From Chitinophaga sancti (GTDB lineage: Bacteria > Bacteroidota > Bacteroidia > Chitinophagales > Chitinophagaceae): a DNA stretch of 64,000 nucleotides. Positions 46,728-55,250 of the stretch are shown here, piece after piece (within the stretch, counting starts at the first letter, position 1; every line of letters begins with the position of its first letter). The position numbers were made by a program, and so were the translations under genes. Where the stretch lies: positions 4,242,001 through 4,306,000 of the forward strand of contig NZ_CP139247.1 in assembly GCF_034087045.1 (NCBI RefSeq). Direction: 5' to 3'. The notes beneath the pieces were generated by a model. That model saw nothing but the letters and a program-made list of their open reading frames with translations. It was not told the origin of the DNA and ran no database searches.

Positions 46728-47885
46728 TTGAATGAGTTGTTTTTAGTTAGTACTGGCAATAACACGGGAAGTAATGGAATAGAGTCTGGTGGATACAGGT
46801 ACGGGTTTAATGGGAAGGAGAATGATAATGAGGTGAAGGGAGAGGGGAATCAGATCGATTTTGGTGCGAGAATTTATGATCCTAGGATTGGTATGTTTTC
46901 CTCGTTAGATCCTTACATGAACAAATTTGCGTGGCTCAGTCCCTATTCATATGCGTCAAACAATCCTATTAGGTTCATAGATGAGAATGGCGCCTCTACG
47001 GGCACACCTCCGGGTAGTAAGAAGTATATTTATAATAAGTTGAAGGTTGATCTGACAAAGATGCCAGATTCGCATAAATTGGCTAATGGTACAGGGATTA
47101 AGTCGACTAATACCAGATTGAATGGTATAAAGGAGAATGCTCCATGGTGCTGGGATCAGATACGTAATAATAACCCATCAATCACTTGGAGTAATTCAAA
47201 CAAATATGCTATGGATAATGGTTTCTCACCTAAAGCTGATGCCGAATTTGTAAGGCAGTTTCCAGCATTCGAAGCTTTTAAGGGACAAACGTTGGACATA
47301 CACCATCTAAATCAGGAAAACAAAGTAGGCATTGCATTACCACAACAATTACATCGTGGGAAAGGCTTTACTTCTCTTTGGCATAAGTTTGGGGGAGCAG
47401 TAAGTATTTTAGGCATGATGCTAACAGTTTACCAGCAAACATACGGTCAAGATCCTTTATTGGTAGGTGATTTTACTGATGCTAAATGGCATGAAGATGA
47501 GTTGATGATGGTGGAGGCCGGACTTGGTCAGAAGGATTATCAACAAGTGGTTCGTTTCGCTCGTGGTAATAATTCCAGAACTGGATCTATGCGTCCAGGA
47601 ACTGTTGGGATTTATTACGCATCAGAAAGTGAGATGGCAAATTTTCAGTTTTTCAACCTCTCACAAGCTGGTCCAGAGACATTTGTTGTAGGTGGATGGA
47701 ATGCCTATTATCAGGATGCATCACAGGCATCTGCAAAACTTAATAAGACGGTGACGCATGCCGTAATATTTTTCCAGCAAAATGGATCAAAGGGATTTAC
47801 ACCGGTAAACGTTATCGAAATGGTAAAACCGGAGGAAATGCCTACAAACAAAGTACACAACACATTTACAAATAAATTACAATAA
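46728..47885 (+). CDS. Short orphan RHS cassette with HNH-like tip
   Basis: 385 residues from a TTG; no ATG or signal peptide. The first ~20 residues are foreign. Only ~30 residues of RHS core follow (GGYRYGFNGKENDNEVKGEG), the shortest core segment here, then NQIDFGARIYDPRIGMFSSL and the hinge NNPIRFIDENG. The tip has APWCWDQIRNNNPSITWSNS (compare FWSKILEQHPEMFSQQN in the full-length protein), then FKGQTLDIHHLNQENKVGIA with the IHHLNQ core of the HNH-like family, and a ~150-residue C-terminal extension that the full-length tip lacks but the 43697 remnant shares. The immunity gene abuts the stop (TAA then ATG). Confidence 0.7.
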   Translation: MNELFLVSTGNNTGSNGIESGGYRYGFNGKENDNEVKGEGNQIDFGARIYDPRIGMFSSLDPYMNKFAWLSPYSYASNNPIRFIDENGASTGTPPGSKKYIYNKLKVDLTKMPDSHKLANGTGIKSTNTRLNGIKENAPWCWDQIRNNNPSITWSNSNKYAMDNGFSPKADAEFVRQFPAFEAFKGQTLDIHHLNQENKVGIALPQQLHRGKGFTSLWHKFGGAVSILGMMLTVYQQTYGQDPLLVGDFTDAKWHEDELMMVEAGLGQKDYQQVVRFARGNNSRTGSMRPGTVGIYYASESEMANFQFFNLSQAGPETFVVGGWNAYYQDASQASAKLNKTVTHAVIFFQQNGSKGFTPVNVIEMVKPEEMPTNKVHNTFTNKLQ

Positions 47886-48470
47886 ATGGATGCATTAGAA
47901 TTAAAGGAGTTTATTAGTATTTATCAGTATGCAGTATTTTATCAGGTACGAGCAATATTTGATTCGCTTGTGCCTGATGAAAGCGATTTTGGTGAAATTT
48001 TAGTTAAGTATAAGATGGAGGGAATGGAAAGAAATGATACTAAAGGAATGTTTGTTCAACTGTTAGAAAATAGCAATTTAGTAGAGGTAATTCAGGTGTT
48101 GCCACAATTTAGCTTTGAGCAACCATTTTATGTAGAGGACAGGTTTGTATTGTTTGGTCGCGATAGTAATTATAATTTGGATATTGGTTTTGATTTGGTT
48201 AGTCGAAAAGTAATTTTGTTCGATGATATGGACAAGTTGTATACCTACATTGCTGATAGTGAGAGCGGATTTCTTAGTTATCTTCGGATTTATCTGGAAT
48301 ATAGGATTATGCCAAATGAAATAAAAAATAAGAATGGAGTTGGTTTGATGTTTAGGGAGAGGGTTGTTACGGCAGTTGGAGGTAATGAATATGCTGATTA
48401 TTACAGATTTGTATTTCAAAATGATGATTATCCCGAAACGAGTTCAATAAAGTTCCCTTTTAAATTGTAA
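47886..48470 (+). CDS. Immunity protein (SUKH-like) for the HNH-like tip
   Basis: 194 residues, acidic, with zero spacing from the toxin stop. Motifs: MDALELKEFISIYQYAVFYQ, LENSNLVEVIQVLP, RFVLFGRDSNYNLDIGFDLV, KVILFDDMDKLYTYIADSES, ADYYRFVF. The central strand pattern and the position beside an HNH-type toxin fit SUKH/SMI1-KNR4 immunity proteins. A close paralogue at 43928-44512 follows a broken version of the same toxin. Whether the two paralogues have the same specificity is unknown. Confidence 0.7.
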   Translation: MDALELKEFISIYQYAVFYQVRAIFDSLVPDESDFGEILVKYKMEGMERNDTKGMFVQLLENSNLVEVIQVLPQFSFEQPFYVEDRFVLFGRDSNYNLDIGFDLVSRKVILFDDMDKLYTYIADSESGFLSYLRIYLEYRIMPNEIKNKNGVGLMFRERVVTAVGGNEYADYYRFVFQNDDYPETSSIKFPFKL

Positions 48471-48471
48471 C

Positions 48472-48754
48472 ATGGCTTCGTTCCAAATTACCACAGTCTG
48501 TAAGGCGGGTGATGATATCAATCTTTCCATTGGAGTGAGCACTTGATGCAAAAGGCAAGTATGCTTTCTTGTTGGAAAAGGGTTGGGCACAAACGAAACT
48601 ATTGGAACAGGCAGAAAGACAAGTAGCTGCGGCAAAAGGGTTAAGAATTGAATGGCATTTCGCAGAGGAAGAAGCTGCAAATGTTGTTAGGCAATTATTT
48701 CAAAATGAAAATATTAATATTCAGGTATTTTATACACCATATATCAAGCCTTAA
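48472..48754 (+). pseudogene. Tox-REase-5 toxin tail remnant
   Basis: The frame up to the stop at 48752-48754 reads LDAKGKYAFLLEKGWAQTKL, then LEQAERQVAAAKGLRIEWHF and AEEEAANVVRQLFQNENINI. LDAKGxYAF...., QAERQVAAA.G..IEWHFAE.EAA..VR.LF is the hallmark C-terminal half of the Tox-REase-5 nuclease domain. The upstream part (MASFQITTVCKAGDDINLSI, 48472 onward) is in another frame, so the domain is both decapitated and frameshifted. An internal TTG start at 48569 yields only 61 residues. Inactive remnant next to its cognate type of immunity gene. Confidence 0.75.
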
Positions 48755-48760
48755 TAAATT

Positions 48761-49250
48761 ATGAACATTGAGTTTATCGGCATTTATTGGAGCCCAAGGT
48801 ATCAATCTATTGAAGATTGTGCGAAAAGGGTTGAGCAAACATTTAAATTTTTGCAGCAATTAGATCAAAGTTTTACATACTGGTATTCTACATTAAAGCC
48901 CAAAAAAACATCAGCTTGTAGAGGCTGTCGATTGCTCTTATGAAGGTATAATTAAACTACTGGATTCAAGCAGGAAATATGATGACGTTGGAAATATTCT
49001 TGATGAATTAGGTTGTCGAATTTATCTGAAGTCTGGGTTAGATTTTAGTAAGTCACATGTATTATCTATTTCCTGTAATAAAACGAATGCGGATCTATCT
49101 AATGCAGTTGGGCTAAGCCTAGCCAAGCCAGACCAATATAATCACTTGAAAGTACTAAATTTAGCAAGAAGTATTTATGACAATTTAATCGATATTTGGG
49201 ACGGGGAAAAAGGTGTTTTAAGAGATAAGGATAATGTAAATTACTTGTGA
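48761..49250 (+). pseudogene. Imm52-type immunity gene with a one-base frameshift
   Basis: The first frame (NIEFIGIYWSPRYQSIEDCA, KRVEQTFKFLQQLDQSFTYW) runs off after a run of seven A (48902-48908). Removing one A joins it to LVEAVDCSYEGIIKLLDSSR, continuing to a stop at 49248-49250. The reconstructed protein has ~162 residues. IGxYW.PR..S.E.CA.R....F..L...D..F..W is the Imm52 N-terminal motif, and Imm52 is the known partner family of Tox-REase-5, the domain just upstream. It is a pseudogene, a phase-variable tract or a homopolymer sequencing error; the sequence cannot decide. Confidence 0.7.
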
Positions 49251-49514
49251 ATGTTTAATAAAATTAATATTCAGTGACCGGATGTTTAAATGTGATTATA
49301 AAATGAATGTTGTAATAAAGAATTAGAGACTAGAAAATTTCTTGTGTTAATTTCATATCCTCAATAGGATTCAGATTTAACAATCATGTTCCAAATTATT
49401 ATTCAATTCCGTTTAGCTCCTTTTACTTGGGGTAAAGATATTTCCTTATAACTTTGTGTTACGCTCCGTAGTAAGCCGTTTTTAAACTGGCGTATTAAGC
49501 CCGGCGTTTAGCCT

Positions 49515-49794
49515 GGCTGTGGTTGTAATCCGTAAAAAGGTAGCTACCAAAAAGTCATTTGCCAATATGATTACTGTGATCAGGTTACATCTGATGAGTT
49601 ATGTAGAATTACTTGATTTTATAAAAGATACATATAAAGCATGGAGGAAACACATGATCTGTCACTTGGATTTTCTCCATAGTCAAATCAGGGGGGAGCT
49701 CCCCCTGATTCTGAAGTAATAAATTTATACTCTATAAACTTTGCCCACAATGCAATACAGGCTATTTTATACACAATTTACCCGGACAAGAATG
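49515..49794 (+). mobile_element. IS4-type element, 3' remnant
   Basis: The frame 49519-49719 (VIRKKVATKKSFANMITVIR, LHLMSYVELLDFIKDTYKAW) matches the last ~50 residues of the complete transposase at 27040-28230 almost word for word. A GC-rich hairpin (AATCAGGGGG/CCCCCTGATT, 49686-49710) follows. CCCGGACAAGAATG (49781-49794) corresponds to the right terminal repeat. The left ~1.1 kb is missing. Confidence 0.8.
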
Positions 49795-49808
49795 TTAAAA
49801 AATGACTA

Positions 49809-50387
49809 ATGGCAAGTAACTATGAAACATTAACTATACCCGTAGATTATAAAAAGTCTTTTCAGGATCTGGACGTGCAGGAAATAAAAGATTATTACAA
49901 TTGGTTTCTGCATATTAAGCATGATAGGTTAATGAAACTTGGCACTTATCTTTTTAATAGAGATTATGATTTTTTATCTGAGAATAATTTAAAAGTGGTT
50001 GAAAACTTTTTGTTTAATTCAGTAGGGACAGTGCCTATGCCTAAAGATGAATATGATAGAGCATATGGTGGAATGTCCGATCGATTAAAAAAAATAGCAA
50101 ATGTTCCAGACTTTATACTAGATCGTAGGACTATTTCAATTTGTTATGATATCGGAATTTATATGGGAGAATTAATGATAGCATTAGATAGCTCTATCAT
50201 GTGGGGATTGGATAAAAATATCAGGTCTGCTGATTATGGGCAACCAATAATTAAGAAAAAGAAATTTGAGATAAACCCCTTTGTTGTGGTAAAAAATGCT
50301 GCTAATAAAATTCACAAGAAAACATATACAGAACACCAGCTTATTAGTTTCTTTAATGCATGGAAAAGGGGGTGTGGAATTGACTGA
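49809..50387 (+). CDS. Orphan immunity-like protein, 192 residues
   Basis: Family not recognised with certainty. Soluble, no signal peptide. The sequence DLDVQEIKDYYNWFLHIKHD and later SICYDIGIYMGELMIALDSS, then IMWGLDKNIRSADYGQPIIK resembles immunity-type proteins that carry an IYxGEx[LM]I......W motif before a P..P....N...... tail. No toxin tip is left upstream: the IS4 remnant's right end is 14 bp away, suggesting that the element removed it. Start ATG at 49809. A retained antidote without its toxin is the simplest reading. Confidence 0.5.
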   Translation: MASNYETLTIPVDYKKSFQDLDVQEIKDYYNWFLHIKHDRLMKLGTYLFNRDYDFLSENNLKVVENFLFNSVGTVPMPKDEYDRAYGGMSDRLKKIANVPDFILDRRTISICYDIGIYMGELMIALDSSIMWGLDKNIRSADYGQPIIKKKKFEINPFVVVKNAANKIHKKTYTEHQLISFFNAWKRGCGID

Positions 50388-50399
50388 GATTTTATGGGG

Positions 50400-50654
50400 T
50401 CATTTTTCAATGTTCCATTTATAATATTTTTCAACAATATCAGTGAATCCACCTCTGTAAGCTTTATCAGTACGAATCAGCTTCATTCTAGAACTAACTG
50501 TTTCTATTCTCCATAATAAGTCATATCCACCCATGGAATCATGCACATCTGCAGCACTTACACTTATAGCTATTGGTAAGCCAAGGCTATAAACAGCAAG
50601 ATGTCTTTTTCGGCCATTAATATTTTTCCCACTGCATTCTAAAAGGATGAGCAA
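50400..50654 (-). pseudogene. IS5-family transposase fragment
   Basis: 84 residues: GKNINGRKRHLAVYSLGLPI, AISVSAADVHDSMGGYDLLW, then LIRTDKAYRGGFTDIV. GKK..GRKRHL.VD.LGL......SA[AD].xD......L and the .D.AYRG.F segment are the central part of IS5/IS1182-type transposases. Both ends are missing. It is a remnant lodged between two orphan immunity-like genes on the opposite strand. Confidence 0.7.
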
Positions 50655-50689
50655 TATAGATTATCGTTTAATTACTTTTTAAATAAATT

Positions 50690-51289
50690 ATGGTACCATT
50701 TTATTATACTTTAGTTGAGGGAGAAAAGATTATTATAGACAATAGCTCCTATTGGGGAGAAACTATTTTTAAGAATTGTAATATTACTATAAATGTAACC
50801 TCCAAATTCTTAGTTACACGCAATCTTTCCTTTATTAATTCAAAATTAATATTCAAAAAAAGATTCACAAATTATTGCTGGGCTGACTGTTTTTTTGATA
50901 GCTGTTCTTTTGAGGGGCAGTTATCAGGCAATGATTTTGGAAATTGGCCATCCTATTTTATTCGGGATGACGAGAAAAGAATAGGGGATATTGTTAATTG
51001 TGATTTTTCAAAATGTGATTTGGCTTCTTGTCGTATTTTGGATAGCAGTGCAGAAAGTAATAGATTCCCGGAATGGCCGAATTTCACTTTGTTTGATCCT
51101 GCGTTACATGTTGAATTATTAAGATCAATCAAATGGCCTGATAATTTAGATGTTTTATTTGAGGGGCTAGATGATGATATTGGGACTAAAATATCTTCCG
51201 TAAGTTGGAATTTTAAGTATTTAACTAAATATACAACATCCGATAAAGTATATGATATGTTGAAAGAGCTACCATTTGTAAAATTATGA
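50690..51289 (+). CDS. Pentapeptide-like/beta-helix protein, possible orphan immunity
   Basis: 199 residues, no signal peptide. The middle shows regularly spaced F/C residues (IFKNCNITINVTSKFLVTRN, LSFINSKLIFKKR, CWADCFFDSCSFEG, IVNCDFSKCDLASCRIL), which resemble pentapeptide-type beta-helix coils. The C-terminus is acidic (WPDNLDVLFEGLDDDIGTKI). It follows the same orphan pattern as its upstream neighbour: no toxin in front, IS debris on both sides. Immunity function is a guess from context; the fold reading is moderately supported. Confidence 0.5.
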   Translation: MVPFYYTLVEGEKIIIDNSSYWGETIFKNCNITINVTSKFLVTRNLSFINSKLIFKKRFTNYCWADCFFDSCSFEGQLSGNDFGNWPSYFIRDDEKRIGDIVNCDFSKCDLASCRILDSSAESNRFPEWPNFTLFDPALHVELLRSIKWPDNLDVLFEGLDDDIGTKISSVSWNFKYLTKYTTSDKVYDMLKELPFVKL

Positions 51290-51396
51290 TACGAGGATGT
51301 TTTTATTATTACAATAGTTCGGTAGTTTTTAAACCCAGGTGTCCAAAAGTGTGGATAAAAATAGTTTTTTGCAAAAGATATTAACAGGAGGAAAAA

Positions 51397-51444
51397 GGGA
51401 AGAAAAAAGGGAAGAAAAAAGGGAAGAAAAAAGGGAAGAAAAAA
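51397..51444 (+). repeat. 12-bp tandem repeat, four perfect units
   Basis: GGGAAGAAAAAA is repeated four times without mismatch (51397-51408, 51409-51420, 51421-51432, 51433-51444), preceded by a degenerate unit. Purine-only on the + strand. It lies in a ~200-bp non-coding stretch after the pentapeptide-like gene and before the IS110 remnant. Confidence 0.9.
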
Positions 51445-51591
51445 GGTACTGTGATAAATACCAAATAAATTTTAATCTTTGCAATTAAGAAGGAAAACTT
51501 ATGTCGATTCAAAATGGCAAAGGTTTATCCTGTGCAGGCAGACTCAAGGGTTTGCCTGTTTGCTTTTATAGGTATTTCTATTGTTATTCCC

Positions 51592-51725
51592 TTACTTACT
51601 TCTTTGCTCTAATGGCATATAAACCGTGTTGTTCTTCCATAAGGTATAGGCCAGGATCAGCATCTTTCGCTGTAAGGCAACCACACCTATCATCTTACTC
51701 GGTTTATTTTTATTGATTCTATTGG
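51592..51725 (-). pseudogene. IS110-family transposase, C-terminal remnant
   Basis: The minus strand reads RINKNKPSKMIGVVALQRKM, LILAYTLWKNNTVYMPLEQRSK and stop. KP.K...VAL.RK[ML]L.L.YTLWK is the conserved tail of Bacteroidota IS110-family (DEDD) transposases. It is truncated exactly where an RHS fragment begins (51727). Confidence 0.7.
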
Positions 51726-51726
51726 T

Positions 51727-52166
51727 ATGACAGGTTGGGGCGGTTGGTAACGTCGCAGAATGCGGAGCAGGTGGCGCCGGTGAATGGTGGGGCTACAGGG
51801 AGGTATAGTTATACGAAGTATGATGCACAGGGGAGAGTGATAGAGGTAGGAGAGAAGAGTGGTGCTACCCTGACAGCGTCGGAGATATTTATGTCTTCGC
51901 CGGAGGTGTTTTTGGGTGCGGGAAGTGATGCACAGATAACGAGAACATATTATGATGAGGCGTATGTGGCAGCGGGTTTAAACCAGGAGAACCTGCGTAA
52001 GCGGGTGTCGGCGACTACTTACCAGGATGCGGGAACTACGCCGTTGCAGGCGAGTTATTATAGTTATGACCAGATAGGGAATGTAAAAACTTTGTGGCAG
52101 CAGGTGCAGGATCTGGGGGTGAAGCAGGTGGATTATCAATATGACCTGGTGAGCGGCAAGGTAAAT
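51727..52166 (+). pseudogene. Internal RHS repeat fragment, truncated at both ends
   Basis: Nearly identical to positions ~24188-24628 of the full-length gene (GRLVTSQNAEQVAPVNGGAT to VDYQYDLVSGKVN). The 5' end is joined to the IS110 remnant and the 3' end is cut by the IS21-type element. There is no core signature or tip, so it can only serve as recombination substrate. RHS sequence reappears after the IS at a point about 985 bp further along the gene. Confidence 0.85.
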
Positions 52167-52405
52167 TGAGTATTTCACAAAAAACCAGCCACCGTCTCAC
52201 ACATCAACCATCCAATTATTTCGCGTGAAACCCAGCCAGGTGAACTAAAATAATTAGCAAATTATTCGTGGATTTCATTTTTCAATCCTGCCATTGGATT
52301 CACTGTATTCCTGGCTATTTAAAGAGTTACATAGCATCTTTATGCTTATCCTAAAGGCATAACAATCTTATAAAGAACTGATTCGCACGGTCAAATTTAA
52401 CTAAA

Positions 52406-53128
52406 TTAACCTTTTCTCAAAGATCCACCTTTCAGATCAATTTTATGTGCATTTGCTGTTAGCCTATCCATAAAGGCATCTGCGTGCGTAGCCTCGTCAA
52501 ACAGTTCATACCATTTGTCCACTGGCAGTTGAGAGGTTACAATCACTGCACCTCTTTTGTATCTATCGTCCAGGATTTCTATAAGAGCCAGACTACTACT
52601 TAAGTCTAATGTTTTTAACCCCAGATCATCGAGAACAATTAGTGGTGTCCTTTCAATCTTCTTCAACGCCTTGCGGTATGATCCATCCAGTCTTGCAGCC
52701 GCCAGTTCATCCATCAACCTGTTAACCGGGAAGAAGCTGCAAGGATATCCATGATCACAGGCCAGTCTTCCCAGAGAGCATGCCAGAAAGGATTTGCCAC
52801 AACCAGTAGACCCTGATATCAGTATGTTTTGCCCTTTTTTAATGTAGCTATTGTCACATAATTTTAGGAAGCTTTCTTTACTTAACCCACGATCGATGGA
52901 GCAATTGACTTGTTCTATGACTGCATCATATCTTAAACGTGATTGCCGAAGATATCGGTCACTTCGATTTTGAACCCTATACTCTTCTTCCGCTTCTGTC
53001 AATAAAGCCAGAAGACTATGCATTTCGGGCTGTTGGTGGATCGGGGTATCCATTATTGCTTTGTATCGACTGGCCATACCATTTAATTTTAGGGAGACCA
53101 GTTTCTCGTAAGTGTGCTGTGTGTTCAT
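52406..53128 (-). CDS. istB: IS21-family ATP-binding helper protein
   Basis: 240 residues, AAA+ ATPase that assists IS21 transposition. Walker A is GSTGCGKSFLA (~104-114); Walker B appears as LIVLDDLGL (~168-176). The N-terminus LVSLKLNGMASRYKAIMDTP is the usual IstB opening (LxxLxLxGMxxxxxxL). Length is typical of the family. It lies downstream of istA on the same strand with a 67-residue ORF in between. It appears intact. Confidence 0.92.
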   Translation of the reverse strand: MNTQHTYEKLVSLKLNGMASRYKAIMDTPIHQQPEMHSLLALLTEAEEEYRVQNRSDRYLRQSRLRYDAVIEQVNCSIDRGLSKESFLKLCDNSYIKKGQNILISGSTGCGKSFLACSLGRLACDHGYPCSFFPVNRLMDELAAARLDGSYRKALKKIERTPLIVLDDLGLKTLDLSSSLALIEILDDRYKRGAVIVTSQLPVDKWYELFDEATHADAFMDRLTANAHKIDLKGGSLRKG

Positions 53129-53151
53129 GTGTTTGATTTTAAGATGATTTT

Positions 53152-53355
53152 TTAAATATGGTTTTTGATGTGTTCATTTAATAAAATGAAAAAGTCCTGT
53201 ATACTTGATGGTTCACAAGTTGCAGCATATTCAATATGTCTAATCATTTCCTCGTGCTGATCGTTTTCAGTGTCAAGATTTGCCAATAATGTGGTGCTTT
53301 GTGGGTTATCAATGCTACCAGGAATATTGATACGAATGACTTTTTTTTGTTCCAT
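53152..53355 (-). CDS. Small ORF between istA and istB
   Basis: 67 residues (EQKKVIRINIPGSIDNPQST, then EEMIRHIEYAATCEPSSIQD). Unrecognised. It has an ATG start, 29 bp after the istA stop and 23 bp before the istB start codon, so it would be part of the IS transcript. Classical IS21 elements have istA and istB adjacent or overlapping, so an extra reading frame is unusual. It may be an accessory or regulatory protein of this IS lineage, or a chance ORF. Confidence 0.45.
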   Translation of the reverse strand: MEQKKVIRINIPGSIDNPQSTTLLANLDTENDQHEEMIRHIEYAATCEPSSIQDFFILLNEHIKNHI

Positions 53356-53384
53356 GTATTATGATTTTAGAGTGATATAATGAA

Positions 53385-54941
53385 CTATTTGTATTCCTCC
53401 GGACCTCTGAGGTTTTGGTGGGAAGGAAGTTTGGATTTTACTCCCAACTCTTCTTTTTCCATGTTATTTGCCAGCATATTTTTTATTGTACGGTATGATA
53501 CAATACCCGCATTTAAGGCACGAAGGCAGGCATTCTCTAATCTTTGCGGGCCAATTTGCTTCTTAACCGCTAAACTCAGCAGGCCTCTGCAAGCATTATA
53601 TGCCTGCTGTTCCTGCGGTCTGGACTTTAGTAATGCTTCCATATAGGCATGCACATGAGAGCCAATTCTGCCTGCTTCCTGTAAAAAATAAGTGCTATCC
53701 CATCCTTTCTGCTTTTTAAATGCCTGGTGATTGGATGGCATGTGTGAGGTTTCTGTAGTATAGCCTTCTGCAACAGGACTTCTACTGTGCGTAGCTATCC
53801 TCTCTGATCCATTGTAGATTTCGACAGTTGTAGTATCATAAATAGCAGTCAGCTTAAATCCTACAAAACGGTATGGTACACTGTAGTAATGATTATCTTC
53901 AGTTAGATGAAAGTGATAATTGTGAGCAACAAGTTTTTGTTGTCTATGCCTTATCACAAATGGAAATTGTGGTAAGGGTGACAGCTTAGATTTTTCACCG
54001 TCAATAAACCGTTCATACCGTGTAAATCTCTTTTTCTGGAAAGGTTCATGGTTGTGATTTTCCAACTCACGCCAGATAGCATCGTTGAGTTCTTTCAGGC
54101 TAAAAAACACATCATTGCGCAATGGAGCAAAAATACGTTGATAGGAAAGATGTACTCCCTGTTCAACATGCGGTTTGTCTTTGGGCTTTCTCACTCTCGC
54201 TGTAAGCAGGGCCGTGCTGTTATATACCGACCATTGCTCTAGTATTTCATTCAATGTAGGTTCATAGAGGCAGGGTTTAATAACGGCCTGCTTCATGTTA
54301 TCGCATTTAATGTAAACACTTACACCTCCAAAGTATAGCAGACAATTATTCAATGCCTTCACTAAATGAGGCAATGTAGCATCTGCAAGAGCCATTACAT
54401 AGGTATACCCACTAAAAGGTAAGACTGCTACAAATATCACGCACTCGATCAACTCACCGGTTTCAGGTTCTACATAAGACATCTTATCACCAGCAAAATC
54501 AATTTGAATAATTTCTCCTGCTTTATGTTCATGATGCATGCTGACACCTTTAAGGGCTATTTGTTCATCCAGCAACCCACAAAACCTGGTATAACCATAG
54601 CAATCCGGATACACTTTCCTGTATTCCTTCAAGAGTAACTTCCTGGTAACTCCTCTCTTTCCTAATTCGTTCAAAAAAGATTCCTTCCGGGCCATAAAAT
54701 CAGTTAGCCTCGGATCTTCTTCCGATGCCTGTCTGGGTTGAAGAGCAGCAGCTAATTCTTCATCATTCAATTCTAGTAATTCATCGTGATTTTTTCCTGT
54801 GGCTTTAATTCTTTTCTCATAAACAGAAACTGTTTCCCTGTTCAGTTCAAGCTCAATGGCAATGTTTCGCATTGAGAATTCTCTTTGTAATAACTGAATC
54901 AGCCTTCTTACTATTAGCATGTTGATGAATTTGTTAGGCAT
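53385..54941 (-). CDS. istA: IS21-family transposase
   Basis: About 519 residues from the ATG at 54941 (MPNKFINMLIVRRLIQLLQR); an upstream ATG at 55010 would add 23 unlikely residues. An N-terminal helix-turn-helix (FSMRNIAIELELNRETVSVY) is followed by the DDE integrase core: Asp in IIQIDFAGDK (~151), Asp in VYIKCDNMK (~212) and Glu in KDKPHVEQGVH (~250). The C-terminal DNA-binding region (HNYHFHLTEDNHYYSVPYRF) is also typical. No frameshift was seen; with intact IstB and termini the element may be active. Confidence 0.92.
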   Translation of the reverse strand: MPNKFINMLIVRRLIQLLQREFSMRNIAIELELNRETVSVYEKRIKATGKNHDELLELNDEELAAALQPRQASEEDPRLTDFMARKESFLNELGKRGVTRKLLLKEYRKVYPDCYGYTRFCGLLDEQIALKGVSMHHEHKAGEIIQIDFAGDKMSYVEPETGELIECVIFVAVLPFSGYTYVMALADATLPHLVKALNNCLLYFGGVSVYIKCDNMKQAVIKPCLYEPTLNEILEQWSVYNSTALLTARVRKPKDKPHVEQGVHLSYQRIFAPLRNDVFFSLKELNDAIWRELENHNHEPFQKKRFTRYERFIDGEKSKLSPLPQFPFVIRHRQQKLVAHNYHFHLTEDNHYYSVPYRFVGFKLTAIYDTTTVEIYNGSERIATHSRSPVAEGYTTETSHMPSNHQAFKKQKGWDSTYFLQEAGRIGSHVHAYMEALLKSRPQEQQAYNACRGLLSLAVKKQIGPQRLENACLRALNAGIVSYRTIKNMLANNMEKEELGVKSKLPSHQNLRGPEEYK

Positions 54942-55044
54942 ACCACTCGTTGACAATAAATTAATAATCAACGAATTAATATATCGGATAAGTAATATTC
55001 CAATAATCAATCTTTACAGATTGTTATGCCCTCATTATCAACGC

Positions 55045-55250
55045 CATAAAACTTTGGCTGGATACTATATGAAAGAATTGGCTGGTTTTGCCGTGAAATA
55101 TTTGGCTGGTTAACAGATGAAAACTTTGGCTGGTTTTAAAATGAAAAGGAGAATATTGCTAATTATCTTAGGAATAATTGGCCGGGTTTCACGCGGAATA
55201 TTTGGCTGGTTTATGTGAAATTAGTGGCTGGTTTTGGTGCGAAATACTCA
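55045..55250 (-). repeat. Multiple terminal binding sites of the IS21-type element
   Basis: About seven spaced copies of a (T)TGGC[TC]GG box occur here, for example TTTGGCTGGAT near 55052, ATTGGCTGGTT near 55078, TTTGGCTGGTT near 55100, 55125 and 55202, the variant TTGGCCGGGTT near 55179, and GTGGCTGGTTT near 55224. Most are followed by a GTGAAAT/ATGAAAA-like motif. Confidence 0.75.

Larger units (their letters stand above)
52167..55250 (-). mobile_element. Complete IS21-family element
   Basis: 3084 bp with TGAGTATTTC at each end (left 52167, right 55250 on the other strand), extending with AAACCAGCCAC. It carries istA-like and istB-like genes plus a small ORF between them. The right end holds about seven copies of a TTGGCTGGTT box and the left end at least two, as expected for IS21 transposase-binding sites. 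The flanks share only AAT, and both flanks are RHS sequence from non-adjacent places, so a deletion accompanied or followed insertion. Confidence 0.85.

Noticed and set aside
51387..51450. CRISPR-like periodicity
   Set aside because: The units are 12 bp, contiguous and without spacers; it is a simple tandem repeat.
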